A stretch of DNA of 47,380 nt from Acidimicrobiaceae bacterium (GCA_002729125.1 PBTQ01000026.1:1-47380), one strand, 5' to 3'; positions 1 to 10,070 are shown, counted from the stretch's first letter. Numbers and translations are program-made. Notes: a model not told the origin generated them from the sequence alone.

Positions 1-278
1 GCTCGTCGACGATGACACTGCTCGGCGCGTGCAACCGCGACCCCGCACTCGTCGAGGATCCCGAGCGGTTCGACGTGGCTCGAACCGACACCCAGGTGCT
101 GTCGTTCGGCTCCGGCATCCACTACTGCCTCGGCGCCGCACTCGCCCGACTGGAGGGCGAGGCGCTGCTCGGCAAACTGCTCGACCGATACGAACACTGG
201 CAGATCACCGAAGAGCCGGCCTGGCGCAACCGAATGACGCTGCGTGGGGTCGATGCGCTTCAGGTTCGCTTTCGCTGA
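1..278 (+). CDS. Cytochrome P450, C-terminal fragment (5' end outside window)
   Basis: The frame is open from the first bases of the window, so the gene begins upstream. The residues seen include the meander region (NRDP, then DPERFD) and the heme-binding loop FGSGIHYCLG, whose Cys is the axial thiolate ligand of P450 heme. The ALARLE that follows is the usual start of the L helix. P450s of this soluble bacterial class are about 400 aa, so only the last fifth or so is present. It is a monooxygenase needing ferredoxin or another electron donor; the substrate cannot be told from this piece. The ORF-track Met at 12 is an internal residue, not a start. Confidence 0.93.
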   Translation, partial: SSTMTLLGACNRDPALVEDPERFDVARTDTQVLSFGSGIHYCLGAALARLEGEALLGKLLDRYEHWQITEEPAWRNRMTLRGVDALQVRFR

Positions 279-387
279 GCCGACCAGGGGCGGGGATTTG
301 ATCGCAGACGAAACGAACGACGCCGAGCCCGTGCAGTCTGACCTGGGGCCGACCTGACGTCGCCCTCGTCGACAAGGCACCGACCGG

Positions 388-1215
388 TCAGTAGCCCTTC
401 CAGACGGGATCGCGCCGCTCGCGGAAGCTGGCGATGCCCTCCTTGCAGTCCTCAGAGCTGTTGTTCATCTCCACGGCGATGGCCTCGTTGTGCATCATCG
501 TTTGACGGTCGACGTCAAGGCTCTGATTCACGAGCCACTTGGTGAGCCCGAACGCGAACGTCGGACCAACGGCGATCTTCTCGGCCCATTCCGCCGCAGT
601 GGCTTCGAGGTCGGTGGCCGGCACGACCGTGTTGACGAGTCCGAGCTCGGCGGCCTCCTCGGCCTGAAGGTCACGAGCGAACAGCATGAGCTCCATCGTC
701 TTGCGGACACCGATGATGCGGGGCAGCAGCCACGGACCGAGCGCATCGGGCACCAGACCGCGACGGGCGAAGACCTCGACGAACTTGGCGTTGTCGGCAG
801 CGATCACGAGATCGCAGGCGAGTGCGAGGTGGGCCCCCATACCGGCGGCGGTGCCGTTGACGGCGGCGATGATCGGAATATCGGAATCGAGGATCGCCGG
901 AAAGAGCGTGTACTGCCCGTCGAGCATCATCCGTCGGGGATCACCGGCGACCTGATTGGGCACCCCCTCGGGCCGGTCCTTTTCGTAGACATGGCTGAGG
1001 TCGGCGCCGGGGCAGAAAAGCTTCTCGCCGGTGGCGGTGATGACGATGCAACGAGCCTGCTTCGAAACGTTGAGATCGTTGATGAGATCCCGGATGCGGT
1101 TGCGGCTGGGCGGGTTCAGGGCATTGCCGACCTGTGGTCGGTCGATCGTGATCCATGCTACCGAACCCTTCAGTTCGAAGCGGATCTGATCCTCGATAGG
1201 GCGCTCGTCAGCCAT
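388..1215 (-). CDS. Enoyl-CoA hydratase/isomerase (crotonase) family protein
   Basis: The product is 275 aa, a normal crotonase length. The N-terminal strand (SVAWITIDRP) and the oxyanion-hole segments LFCPGADLS and NGTAAGMGAHLALACDL are clear. Members hydrate trans-2-enoyl-CoA or isomerise acyl-CoAs in fatty acid or related catabolism; the exact substrate is open. The ORF track extends to 1560, but the extra 115 residues are antisense to the helicase gene and look like noise. I chose ATG at 1215 because family similarity starts there and TACATT lies exactly 6 nt upstream. It is divergent from the helicase gene and stands alone as a transcription unit. Confidence 0.9.
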   Translation of the reverse strand: MADERPIEDQIRFELKGSVAWITIDRPQVGNALNPPSRNRIRDLINDLNVSKQARCIVITATGEKLFCPGADLSHVYEKDRPEGVPNQVAGDPRRMMLDGQYTLFPAILDSDIPIIAAVNGTAAGMGAHLALACDLVIAADNAKFVEVFARRGLVPDALGPWLLPRIIGVRKTMELMLFARDLQAEEAAELGLVNTVVPATDLEATAAEWAEKIAVGPTFAFGLTKWLVNQSLDVDRQTMMHNEAIAVEMNNSSEDCKEGIASFRERRDPVWKGY

Positions 1216-1221
1216 GCCCGG

Positions 1222-1227
1222 AATGTA
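1222..1227 (-). promoter_or_regulatory. -10 element of the enoyl-CoA hydratase gene
   Basis: TACATT on the minus strand, then 6 nt (ccgggc read in reverse), then ATG at 1215. The spacing puts the transcription start at the A of the start codon. Confidence 0.5.
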
Positions 1228-1263
1228 CTTCCCATAGTGCGTCGCGGCTGCAATCCGACTCGT

Positions 1264-1269
1264 TAGCCT
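1264..1269 (+). promoter_or_regulatory. -10 element upstream of the helicase gene
   Basis: TAGCCT, followed by 7 nt and then GTG at 1277. That GTG opens the 11-codon mini-ORF and is out of frame with the helicase. Confidence 0.4.
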
Positions 1270-1276
1270 CGCCGCC

Positions 1277-1312
1277 GTGCCCGTCTCCCGAGGTTGCCGG
1301 AACCGGTCGTGA
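1277..1312 (+). CDS. Candidate leaderless 11-codon leader ORF upstream of the helicase
   Basis: Reading from GTG at 1277 gives VPVSRGCRNRS and then TGA at 1310-1312. The TGA overlaps a GTG at 1309 (GTGA), which is in frame with the helicase. The same GTGA junction joins menD to menH in this window. The layout suggests ribosomes load at the 5' end of a leaderless mRNA, read the peptide and restart on the helicase. No homology can be claimed for so short a peptide, and chance is possible. Confidence 0.3.
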   Translation: MPVSRGCRNRS

Positions 1313-2988
1313 GTCCCGCCGCCCCGCTGCGGCGCAGCATCACCCTGCGCCAGTGGCAGCATGAAGCACTCCAGGCCTTTCTGCACCACCGTGCAGCAAA
1401 CTTCCTCGCCGTCGCCTGCCCGGGCGCAGGAAAGACGACCTTCGCGCTCACGGCGGCACGCCACTGGCTCAAGGGCGATCGTTTGCCGTTGGTTGTCGTT
1501 GCGCCGACCCGCCACCTCAAAGCCCAGTGGGCACAGGCCGCCGAACGATTCGGATTCCACCTCGAACCCGACTGGGACGCGTCAACCGGTGACATCCCGT
1601 CCGACATGCACGGCATTGTCGTCACCTACGCCCAATGCGCGTCTGCAGCCCGCACATTGTTCACGCTGAGTCGAGGTGGCATCGTGATCCTCGACGAAGT
1701 CCACCACGCCGGCGGTGACCTGACCTGGGGTGAGGGCGTCGCTGAAGCGTTCGCCGAGGCCAACACCCGGCTCCTGCTTTCCGGCACCCCGTTCCGTTCC
1801 GACGACGCTCCGATCCCATTCGTTCGCTACACACTTGGCGATCACGGCGACGCTGTCAGTGACTACGAGTACGACTACGGCGAGGCACTCGTCGACGGTG
1901 GTGTCGTGCGACCCGTCTTCTTTCCCCGTTTCGATGGCCACATGGAGTGGGTCGGCGCCGACGGCTCCATGAAAGAGGCCTCGTTCTCCGACGACATCGC
2001 CTCCGAGGACCGCGGCGCTCGCCTGCGCACCGCCCTCGACGCCGACGGTCAGTGGTTGCCGACCGTGCTTGTGAAGGCCGACGAGAAACTGCGCCAGATC
2101 CGCAAACAGCAGCCCGATGCCGGTGGCCTCGTCATCGCCATGGACCAGGAGCACGCGCGGGCCTGTGCGGCGCTGCTCGAACGCTGGACGGGGGAGGCGC
2201 CAGCGATAGCGCTTTCCGACGATCCGAAGGCGAGCGACGTCATCGAGGCCTACGCCCGATCGGATCAGTCCTGGGTCGTGGCGGTGCGCATGATCTCCGA
2301 AGGGGTCGACATCCCTCGGCTTCGAGTGGCGGTCCACGCCACGACCACCGTGACATCACTGTTCTTTCGTCAGGCGGTCGGCCGCATCGCCCGCTGGACC
2401 CCGGGGCTGACATCGCAAAAGGCCTATTTCTACGTTCCCGACGATCCGCGTCTGCGTCACCACGCCCAGAACATCGCCCTGCAGCGACGACACTCGATCG
2501 ACAAGCGCATCGAAAAAGAAGCTCAGCGAGAGACTGCGCTCGATGATCTCAACCGGGCGGTGCAGATCGAGGAGCAGCCATCGCTGTTCCAGGCGTTGTC
2601 GTCGACTGCGCTCGGCGGTGAGGAAACCCCACCACCGGCCGACGACGGGATCGATCCGCACGAGGACATCGTCATCGCCGCCGAGGACTTGGCCGGCCTT
2701 CCGATCGACCTACCCCCACCACCCAAGCTGCCGGGCCGCGACGTCGATGCCAAGGCTGCGTTGGGCGGTCTGCGCGCGAAGCACGCTCGCAAAAAGGATC
2801 TCCGCAACTGGAACGCCGACCGAGTGCTCGAACTCGTGCGCGCAACCGGCATGGAACACCCGATGGTCAACGCCGAACTGAACAAGCGCTCCGGCATCGG
2901 GCGGGTGGCCGAGGCGGACGAGACCCAGCTCCGCCGCCGACTGCAGGCTGCCGATGACTGGTTGGAGTCGCTCCGCGGCGTTCGCTGA
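1309..2988 (+). CDS. DEAD/DEAH-box superfamily 2 helicase
   Basis: SF2 motifs appear in order: Walker A ACPGAGKTT near residue 40, motif Ia VVVAPTRHLKAQW, Walker B VILDEVHH, motif III SGTPFRS, motif V MISEGVDIPRLR and the arginine-finger motif VI RQAVGRIAR. The family uses ATP to translocate on or unwind nucleic acid; type III restriction Res subunits and XPB-like helicases share this layout. After the helicase core comes a linker and a roughly 60-residue basic helical C-terminus (LRNWNADRVLELVR onward) that I do not recognise. The start is uncertain: TTG at 1294 (ORF track) or GTG at 1309, preferred for its overlap with the mini-ORF stop. The product from GTG is 559 aa. No restriction or other defence partner is adjacent. 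Its stop abuts the convergent LLM gene. Confidence 0.88.
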   Translation: MSPAAPLRRSITLRQWQHEALQAFLHHRAANFLAVACPGAGKTTFALTAARHWLKGDRLPLVVVAPTRHLKAQWAQAAERFGFHLEPDWDASTGDIPSDMHGIVVTYAQCASAARTLFTLSRGGIVILDEVHHAGGDLTWGEGVAEAFAEANTRLLLSGTPFRSDDAPIPFVRYTLGDHGDAVSDYEYDYGEALVDGGVVRPVFFPRFDGHMEWVGADGSMKEASFSDDIASEDRGARLRTALDADGQWLPTVLVKADEKLRQIRKQQPDAGGLVIAMDQEHARACAALLERWTGEAPAIALSDDPKASDVIEAYARSDQSWVVAVRMISEGVDIPRLRVAVHATTTVTSLFFRQAVGRIARWTPGLTSQKAYFYVPDDPRLRHHAQNIALQRRHSIDKRIEKEAQRETALDDLNRAVQIEEQPSLFQALSSTALGGEETPPPADDGIDPHEDIVIAAEDLAGLPIDLPPPPKLPGRDVDAKAALGGLRAKHARKKDLRNWNADRVLELVRATGMEHPMVNAELNKRSGIGRVAEADETQLRRRLQAADDWLESLRGVR

Positions 2989-3810
2989 TCACGACCCAGT
3001 CGTCCGTTCCTGCTCCATCGACGCCTCATCGAGCAGATCGCGCTGCTCGATGAGGGACTGCAACGGACCGAGATCGAACGGATCGCCGGTCATCACGATG
3101 ATGTGCTCCGCGCCGGCGTCGACATAGCGCTTGATGCTGTTGATGTCTTCGCCACCGATCGCTACCGTCCGCTCGATCTCCCTCGGGTCACGGCCGAACT
3201 TCTCGCACCAGTCGTCGAGGATCTGATTCTTCTCAGCGAAGTGCTCGGGTGGGCCGAAGGTATTCCACGAGTCGGCGAACTGGGCTGCGAGCTTCAGGGT
3301 GACCTTCGGGCCGGAACCACCGATCATGATCGGCATTGGACCGACCGCCTGCGGATGCAGTTTGTCGAGCCGCGAACGCATGCGCGGGAGGTCGTCGCCA
3401 AGCTGACGGAGACGACTCGGAGCAGTGCCGAACTCGTAGCCGTATTCGACATAATCGCGTTCGAACCAGCCAGAGCCGACGGCGAGGTACATGCGGCCGT
3501 CGGCGATGTGATCGACTGTTCGGGCCATATCGGCCAACAGCTCGGGGTTGCGGTAGCTGTTGCCGGTGACGAGCGTGCCGAGCTTCGCATTCGCGGTGTC
3601 GGCGGCCATCACCGACAGGAGGGTCCAGGCTTCGAAGTGGGTGGCCTCGGGGTCGCCGAACAGCGGATAGAAGTGATCCCAGATCCAGATGGAGTCGGCA
3701 CCCATCTCGTCGGCCGCCCTCCACGCATCCCGCATTGCAGCGACGGAGGTGCCTTGAGGTTGGATCTGGATGCCGACATGGACGGAGTTGGGGGAGTCGA
3801 AACGCGCCAT
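2989..3810 (-). CDS. LLM-class (luciferase-like) F420-dependent oxidoreductase
   Basis: The product is 273 aa with the luciferase-like TIM-barrel pattern: an N-terminal strand (SVHVGIQIQPQG), ADSIWIWDHF, VTGNSYRNPELLA and VGSGWFERDYVEYG. These resemble actinobacterial F420-dependent reductases rather than true luciferases. The family moves hydride between F420H2 (or FMN) and small organic substrates; the substrate here is unknown. The ORF track starts 20 codons earlier, but MARFDSPNSVHVG at 3810 fits the family start. The stop touches the helicase stop, so the two genes converge with no spacer. Confidence 0.87.
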   Translation of the reverse strand: MARFDSPNSVHVGIQIQPQGTSVAAMRDAWRAADEMGADSIWIWDHFYPLFGDPEATHFEAWTLLSVMAADTANAKLGTLVTGNSYRNPELLADMARTVDHIADGRMYLAVGSGWFERDYVEYGYEFGTAPSRLRQLGDDLPRMRSRLDKLHPQAVGPMPIMIGGSGPKVTLKLAAQFADSWNTFGPPEHFAEKNQILDDWCEKFGRDPREIERTVAIGGEDINSIKRYVDAGAEHIIVMTGDPFDLGPLQSLIEQRDLLDEASMEQERTTGS

Positions 3811-3942
3811 CGCGCGATCCTGGCATATGCCTGTCGGCAAGGTGACCAATGGCATGCATCCCGTTTTCAACGCTCGTCAGCCGTATCAGGGGCAAGCGGA
3901 TACCGGGTCTTCCCCGAGTGACCATTGGCAGGACGTCAGGGG

Positions 3943-3948
3943 TACGGT
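3943..3948 (+). promoter_or_regulatory. -10-like element upstream of the small unknown gene
   Basis: TACGGT lies 6 nt before GTG 3955, which is in frame with the downstream gene. However, codons 3955-4056 have only about 50% G/C at third positions, unlike coding sequence here. This may therefore be the promoter of a leader of about 100 nt rather than a translation start. Confidence 0.35.
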
Positions 3949-4056
3949 GACGGAGTGTCAGCGCTGGACCTTGGTTCGCCCCCGTTGGGAGATATTCCGG
4001 GTTGGTGCTGGTTACATGGAGAAAGACGGATCATCTTCGATCGAGGAGGCGTTGCA

Positions 4057-4314
4057 ATGGGTATAAGCGAGCTGGAGACCTACATCGAAGCCATGCGCAA
4101 AGAAGTGACGGGTGACGTGTTGAGCCGCTCCCGCACCATGGATGCGCTGCTCGACCTTCGCATCGAGGCCGCCGGCCGCGGCGACCTGACGAGCCTGGTC
4201 GATACCGCCCTGGCCGACCTGCCAGGCAAGACGATGGTCCCGGGTGACTGGTACCGCGAGCGGCTCGACCTCTTCGAACTCGCCGCCGTCAATCCGGTCG
4301 AGCCCGTCGGCTGA
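4057..4314 (+). CDS. Small conserved-looking protein of unknown function (85 aa)
   Basis: I do not recognise a family. The protein is acidic and mostly helical (MGISELETYIEAMRKEV, then LLDLRIEAAGRGDLTSLVDTALADL). It has no membrane segment or Cys. ATG 4057 is preceded by a strong ribosome binding site (gaggag 8 nt upstream), and third-position G/C rises sharply at this codon. An in-frame leaderless GTG at 3955 would give 119 aa (ALDLGSPPLGDIPGWCW at the start), but that stretch has poor codon bias. The 3811-4056 region before it holds no other gene. The kynureninase remnant follows on the same strand. Confidence 0.6.
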   Translation: MGISELETYIEAMRKEVTGDVLSRSRTMDALLDLRIEAAGRGDLTSLVDTALADLPGKTMVPGDWYRERLDLFELAAVNPVEPVG

Positions 4315-4326
4315 CCTCCGGAGCCT

Positions 4327-4332
4327 TAGCAT
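4327..4332 (+). promoter_or_regulatory. -10-like remnant before the kynureninase pseudogene
   Basis: TAGCAT is followed by 6 nt and then GCA ACG ACC in the kynureninase frame. In intact first genes here the codon at that distance is ATG or GTG, so the original start codon may have been lost. Confidence 0.25.
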
Positions 4333-4338
4333 CGGCTG

Positions 4339-5522
4339 GCAACGACCAATTTCAACTCGACTCGCTCGCCGTTCGATATGCCCGAGGGGCTCGTCTAGTT
4401 CGATGGGAACTCGCTGGGTCCAATTCTCCGTGGTGGGGCGGCGGCAATAGCTCGCGTTGTCACCGACGGGTTGGGTGACTCCTCGTTCGAGGTTGGATCG
4501 ATGCAGTTTGGATGGGATCGTCGACTCGGATCGGCGACCGCATCGGACGTTTGATCGTCGCACCGGAGGGCGCGGTGATTGTCGGCGACATGCTCTCGCT
4601 GAAGGTGTGTCAGGCGCTCGCTGCGGCGCTGGAGCCTCGCCCCGATCGAAACGGCGTCGTCTCGGACTCGGGGAACTCCCCGTCCGATCTGTACACGGCC
4701 GGCGGACTGTTCCGAGCGTTGGGTGGCTCTCACGATCTTCGGATCGTCGATCCCGATGCCGTGGCCGACGCAGTCGACGAGTCGGTTGCCGTCGTCCTGC
4801 TCACCGAGGTTGATTACCGAACCGGCCGGTGCCACGACATGGGTGCACTCACCGCAACAGCTCACGCTGCCGGTGCGCTCACGGCCTGGGATCTCGCCCA
4901 CTCCGCTGGCGCGATCGATGTCGACCTCGCTGGCTGCGATGTCGACTTCGCCGTTGGTTACACCAACAAGTACCTAAACGGAGGGCCTGGTTCACCCGGC
5001 GTTATCTTCCTGAGCGAAGCGCTGATCGACGAGGTGCGGCCGGAGCTGTCGGGATGGCTGGACCATGAGGCACCCTTCGCCTTCGACCTCGACTTCCGGC
5101 CTGATCCTGGGATCGGCCGAATGCGAATTGGAACGCCACCCGTCCTCGCCCTCGCTGCCCTCGATGCCTGGGAAGGTGTCGAGATGGCCGATGTTCGGGC
5201 TCGTTCGATCGAACTCTCAGAGCGATTGATCGCCGGAGTCGAAGCATCGTGCCCGACGCTGGACCTTGCGTCGCCCCGCAACCCGGACAAGCGGGGGAGC
5301 CAGGCCGCGTTCCGGCATCCCGAGGGCTATGCGGTCATGCAGGCGCTGATCGCTCGCAGGGTGATCGGCGACTTCCGGGCGCCCGATCTCATCCGGTTCA
5401 GCATTACTCCGCTCTACCTCGAAGAGGCCGACATCGACCGAGTCGTCGAGATTCTGGGTGAGATCATGGCCACCGATGGGTGGGACACCCCTGAGCACCG
5501 CAAGCGCAAGGCCGTCACCTGA
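4339..5522 (+). pseudogene. kynU: Decayed kynureninase
   Basis: Kynureninase is a PLP enzyme that cleaves kynurenine to anthranilate and alanine. The downstream ORF (336 aa) contains recognisable family segments: TRIGDRIGRLI, SPSDLYTAGGLF, LTEVDYRTGRCHDM, AWDLAHSAGA and the PLP-lysine loop GYTNKYLNGGPGSPG. The N-terminus survives upstream in another frame, with FDMPEGLV then TAG (4396-4398) then FDGNSLGP. The family has Tyr in that position (VYLDGNSLG), so TAC probably became TAG. A 1-base loss near 4480-4484 then shifts the frame: TDGLGDS ends in one frame and LVRGWIDAVWMG resumes in the next. No start codon is evident. The left boundary is approximate. A shortened protein from 4512 would lack the N-terminal active-site segment. 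Two sequencing errors are possible but less likely. Confidence 0.75.
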
Positions 5523-5594
5523 CGGCTCCGGTCGAATCCATCGACTGATCCACTCGATTGGCGCTGCAGCGTCGGGGCGTCCACCATCTCGCCC

Positions 5595-7157
5595 ATGGCC
5601 AACACCGACGTCCTGGGCTTCTGGAAGATCGCCGAAGCCGACCCCGACCATCTCGCCATCGTTGATCCCGATCACGAGCAGATGACCTTCGGTGAGCTGT
5701 GCGCGCTCACCAATCAGATCGTGCACGGCCTGCGAGCGCTCGGGCTGCAGCCGGGGGACCAGGTCACGACGGTGCTGCCCAACAGCTTTGAACAGGTTGC
5801 GATCTGTCTCGCGGCATTCCAGGGGGGGTTTTACGTCACCACCGTGAACTGGCATCTGGTCGGCCCCGAGATCAGCTACATCGTCAACGACTCCGAGACC
5901 AAGGCGCTTATTGTCAATGCCCGCTTCGGTGATGAGGCCACCCGGGTGCTCGAGGATTGCGACACGCCCGAAGCGAACCGTTTCGTGATCGGTGGCGAGG
6001 TTGGTGGCTTCCGCTCGTTCGTCGAATTGATCGATGGTCAGCCGACCGAACGGCCCGACAACCTCGGGCTGACCGGGTCGTTCATGTTCTACACCTCGGG
6101 GACCACCGGCCGGCCGAAGGGGGTTCGCCGCCCGCTGAGCCCGGCACATCCCGACGAATCGGCGTCGGGTGGTCTGCTGTACCTCTTCGGCACCAAGCCA
6201 CACGACGGCAATGTCCAGATCACGCAGGCGCCGCTCTATCACACGGCCGTAAACAACTGGACCACGATGTCGCTCCACCTCGGCCACTCCGTCGTGTTGA
6301 TGGACAAGTGGGACGCCGAGGGCGCGCTCGAACGCATCGAGCGGTACAAGGTCACGTCGTCGCACATGGTGCCGACGATGTTCAACCGCATGCTGCAGCT
6401 CCCCGACGAGGTACGAACCAAGTACGACGTGTCGTCGACCCGCTACATGGTCCACGCAGCGGCGCCCTGCCCGGTCGAGACCAAGAAGAAGATGATCGAA
6501 TGGTGGGGCGACTCGATCTGGGAGTACTACGCCGCCACCGAAGGCGGAGGCACGTATGTCGGAGCGGCCGAGTGGATGACCAAGCCCGGCACGGTCGGCA
6601 AGCCGTGGCCGATCTCGGAGGTGATCGTCGTCGACGAGGGCGGCAACCGGTTGCCCCCGTTCGAGTCCGGCACCGTGTACATGAAGATGGGGGGTGGGCC
6701 CCAGTTCGAGTACAAGGGCGACGACGAGAAGACTCAGGCTGCGCGGCTCGACGATTTCTTCACCGTCGGTGACGTTGGTTACCTCGACGACGATGGCTTC
6801 TTGTTCCTCAACGACCGGGCCAACGACATGATCATCGTGGGTGGTCTCAACATCTACCCGGCCGAAATCGAAGGCGCCCTCGTTCAGCACGAGGCCGTCG
6901 GTGATGTCGCCGTCTTTGGCATCCCGAATCCCGACGTCGGTGAGGAGATCAAGGCGGTCATCGAACTTCGTGAAGGCTGGGAGCCGACCGACGAGACCAC
7001 CGAGACGATCATGACGTGGCTGCGTGAACAGATCGCACGACAGAAGCTGCCTCGCTCGATTGACTACACGACCGAGATGCCCCGTGACCCCAACGGCAAG
7101 CTCTACAAGCGGCGCCTTCGCGATCCGTACTGGGAAGGCCACGACGGAGCGATCTGA
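5595..7157 (+). CDS. Acyl-CoA synthetase (AMP-forming, FadD-like)
   Basis: The product is 520 aa. The ANL-superfamily P-loop is MFYTSGTTGRPKGV, the adenylate-binding segment is WEYYAATEGGG, and the hinge and A8 region reads NDMIIVGGLNIYPAEIE. The C-terminal catalytic Lys lies in NGKLYKRRL. Enzymes of this type activate a carboxylic acid with ATP and ligate it to CoA. The substrate may be a fatty acid or a steroid-type acid; it could feed the crotonase and CoA-transferase products in the window. ATG 5595 gives a full-length N-terminus. It is too generic to be called MenE, although a men operon lies 14 kb away. Confidence 0.9.
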   Translation: MANTDVLGFWKIAEADPDHLAIVDPDHEQMTFGELCALTNQIVHGLRALGLQPGDQVTTVLPNSFEQVAICLAAFQGGFYVTTVNWHLVGPEISYIVNDSETKALIVNARFGDEATRVLEDCDTPEANRFVIGGEVGGFRSFVELIDGQPTERPDNLGLTGSFMFYTSGTTGRPKGVRRPLSPAHPDESASGGLLYLFGTKPHDGNVQITQAPLYHTAVNNWTTMSLHLGHSVVLMDKWDAEGALERIERYKVTSSHMVPTMFNRMLQLPDEVRTKYDVSSTRYMVHAAAPCPVETKKKMIEWWGDSIWEYYAATEGGGTYVGAAEWMTKPGTVGKPWPISEVIVVDEGGNRLPPFESGTVYMKMGGGPQFEYKGDDEKTQAARLDDFFTVGDVGYLDDDGFLFLNDRANDMIIVGGLNIYPAEIEGALVQHEAVGDVAVFGIPNPDVGEEIKAVIELREGWEPTDETTETIMTWLREQIARQKLPRSIDYTTEMPRDPNGKLYKRRLRDPYWEGHDGAI

Positions 7158-7257
7158 CGAACGTCGAGTCGATGTGGGCGATTTCCGCTTGCGGCGCTCT
7201 ACGCTTTTCGTGACCCTACGAATCCCCTCCGAGGAAGACGCGATGCAGCGATCGGGG

Positions 7258-7263
7258 TAGCTT
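7258..7263 (+). promoter_or_regulatory. -10 element of the tandem PLP-enzyme unit
   Basis: TAGCTT, then tacaga (6 nt), then ATG 7270. No ribosome binding site fits before this ATG, which agrees with leaderless initiation. Confidence 0.5.
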
Positions 7264-7269
7264 TACAGA

Positions 7270-8814
<1,545 letters not shown>

Positions 8815-8815
8815 C

Positions 8816-10036
8816 GTGGCCTCGACTTTCGCCGTCCACGCCGACCGACTCGACGTCGTCGTCGCCGCCGAGATGGCAGGGCTTGACCGGTCAACGGTGC
8901 TCGACACGATCGAGCGACTCGACAACGCAGTGGCGGCGATCGACGGCCACGGCTTCACCCCGACGCCGTTCGGACCCCAGTCGGCGCTCGCCGAAGCGAT
9001 CGGCCTCGACGGGGCCGAGCTGTGGGTGAAGGACGAGACCGGCAACGTGAGCGGCTCCCACAAGGGACGCCACCTCTTCGGTGTCGCCCTCGGCCTTGCG
9101 TTGACGGAAACGCAACCCGAACGGCTCGCCATCGCCAGCTGCGGCAACGCCGCCTTTGCTGCCTCGGTCGTGGCCGCTGCGGTCAACCAGCCGCTTGAGG
9201 TATTCGTGCCCGACTGGGCTGACCAGGCGATCACCGACCGCATCGCCGTCCATGGAGCAACGGTTGTGCGGACCGAACGCGATCCGGACCGCCTCGGCGA
9301 TCCGGCGTATCACGCCATGGTCGACGCCATTGCTGCCGGTGCGACGGCATTCTCATGCCAGGGCACCGACACTCCCGGCACGGTCGACGGCGGCCGAACG
9401 ATCGCCTACGAGATGCTCGAAACCCTTGGCGACCATCGCCTCGACCGTCTGGTGATCCAAGTCGGCGGCGGCGCACTCGGTTCAGCGGTCGTCAGTGGCC
9501 TGCAGCGTGAACTCGGCGACACAGCCATGCCGCGGATCAACGCCGTGCAGCCTGAGGGCAACCATCCACTCGTCGTCGCCTGGAACCGACTGGCTGCGGA
9601 ACTCGGCGACGGTGAACCCACCACCAACGCCGAGCGGGCGGCCGCCGCCGAAGCGCTCGGTCGGGTGCCGAGCGAGCCCCGGCGAGCGATGCTCGCTCGG
9701 CTTGCCGTCGACCCTGACCGCTATATGGCGCCCTGGCCCACCGAACCGGCGTCGTACGCCACCGGCATTCTCGACGACATCACTTATGACTGGCTGCCGA
9801 TCGTCGATGGCATGCTCGCCACTGGCGGCTTCCCGCTTGTCGCCGCCGACGACGACTTTCGCGCTGCCCATCGGCTCGGCCACACCCACACCTCCATCCC
9901 GGTGTGCCCGACGGGTGCTGCCGGTCTCGGCGGGCTCCTCGCCCTTCAGCGTGACGTCGGCCCCGATCTCACCGGCGAACGCGTCGCCCTCGTCTTCAGC
10001 GGCCACCAGCGTCCCGGTGATCCGATTCCGGGCTGA
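8816..10036 (+). CDS. PLP-dependent enzyme, threonine-synthase/threonine-dehydratase-like
   Basis: GTG 8816 follows the previous stop after one base, giving 406 aa. The ORF-track version (571 aa from 8321) includes out-of-frame reading of the upstream gene. The PLP Lys is likely K83 in GNVSGSHKGRH, the substrate loop is SCGNAA (108-113) and the phosphate cup is QVGGGALGSA. This is the layout of fold-type II beta-eliminating enzymes such as threonine synthase and diaminopropionate ammonia-lyase. Being paired with a second fold-type II enzyme and followed by an MFS carrier, it may act in metabolism or export of an unusual amino acid. That is inference. Confidence 0.83.
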   Translation: MASTFAVHADRLDVVVAAEMAGLDRSTVLDTIERLDNAVAAIDGHGFTPTPFGPQSALAEAIGLDGAELWVKDETGNVSGSHKGRHLFGVALGLALTETQPERLAIASCGNAAFAASVVAAAVNQPLEVFVPDWADQAITDRIAVHGATVVRTERDPDRLGDPAYHAMVDAIAAGATAFSCQGTDTPGTVDGGRTIAYEMLETLGDHRLDRLVIQVGGGALGSAVVSGLQRELGDTAMPRINAVQPEGNHPLVVAWNRLAAELGDGEPTTNAERAAAAEALGRVPSEPRRAMLARLAVDPDRYMAPWPTEPASYATGILDDITYDWLPIVDGMLATGGFPLVAADDDFRAAHRLGHTHTSIPVCPTGAAGLGGLLALQRDVGPDLTGERVALVFSGHQRPGDPIPG

Positions 10037-10064
10037 GATTTCGTTGGCCGGTTCAGCCGAGGGT

Positions 10065-10070
10065 TAGCGT
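10065..10070 (+). promoter_or_regulatory. -10 element of the MFS gene
   Basis: TAGCGT, then caccgg (6 nt), then GTG 10077. The MFS gene thus has its own promoter although it lies only 40 nt after the PLP pair. Confidence 0.45.

Noticed and set aside
1216-1560. N-terminal extension of the enoyl-CoA hydratase ORF
   Set aside because: The extra residues are antisense to the helicase start and have no crotonase similarity.
3846-3929. Inverted CCAATGG and CCATTGG about 70 nt apart before the small unknown gene
   Set aside because: Seven-base arms at that distance are weak and not placed at a promoter.
5217-7142. 641-aa minus-strand ORF
   Set aside because: Antisense to the acyl-CoA synthetase; composition is Arg/Val/Gly-rich with no motif.
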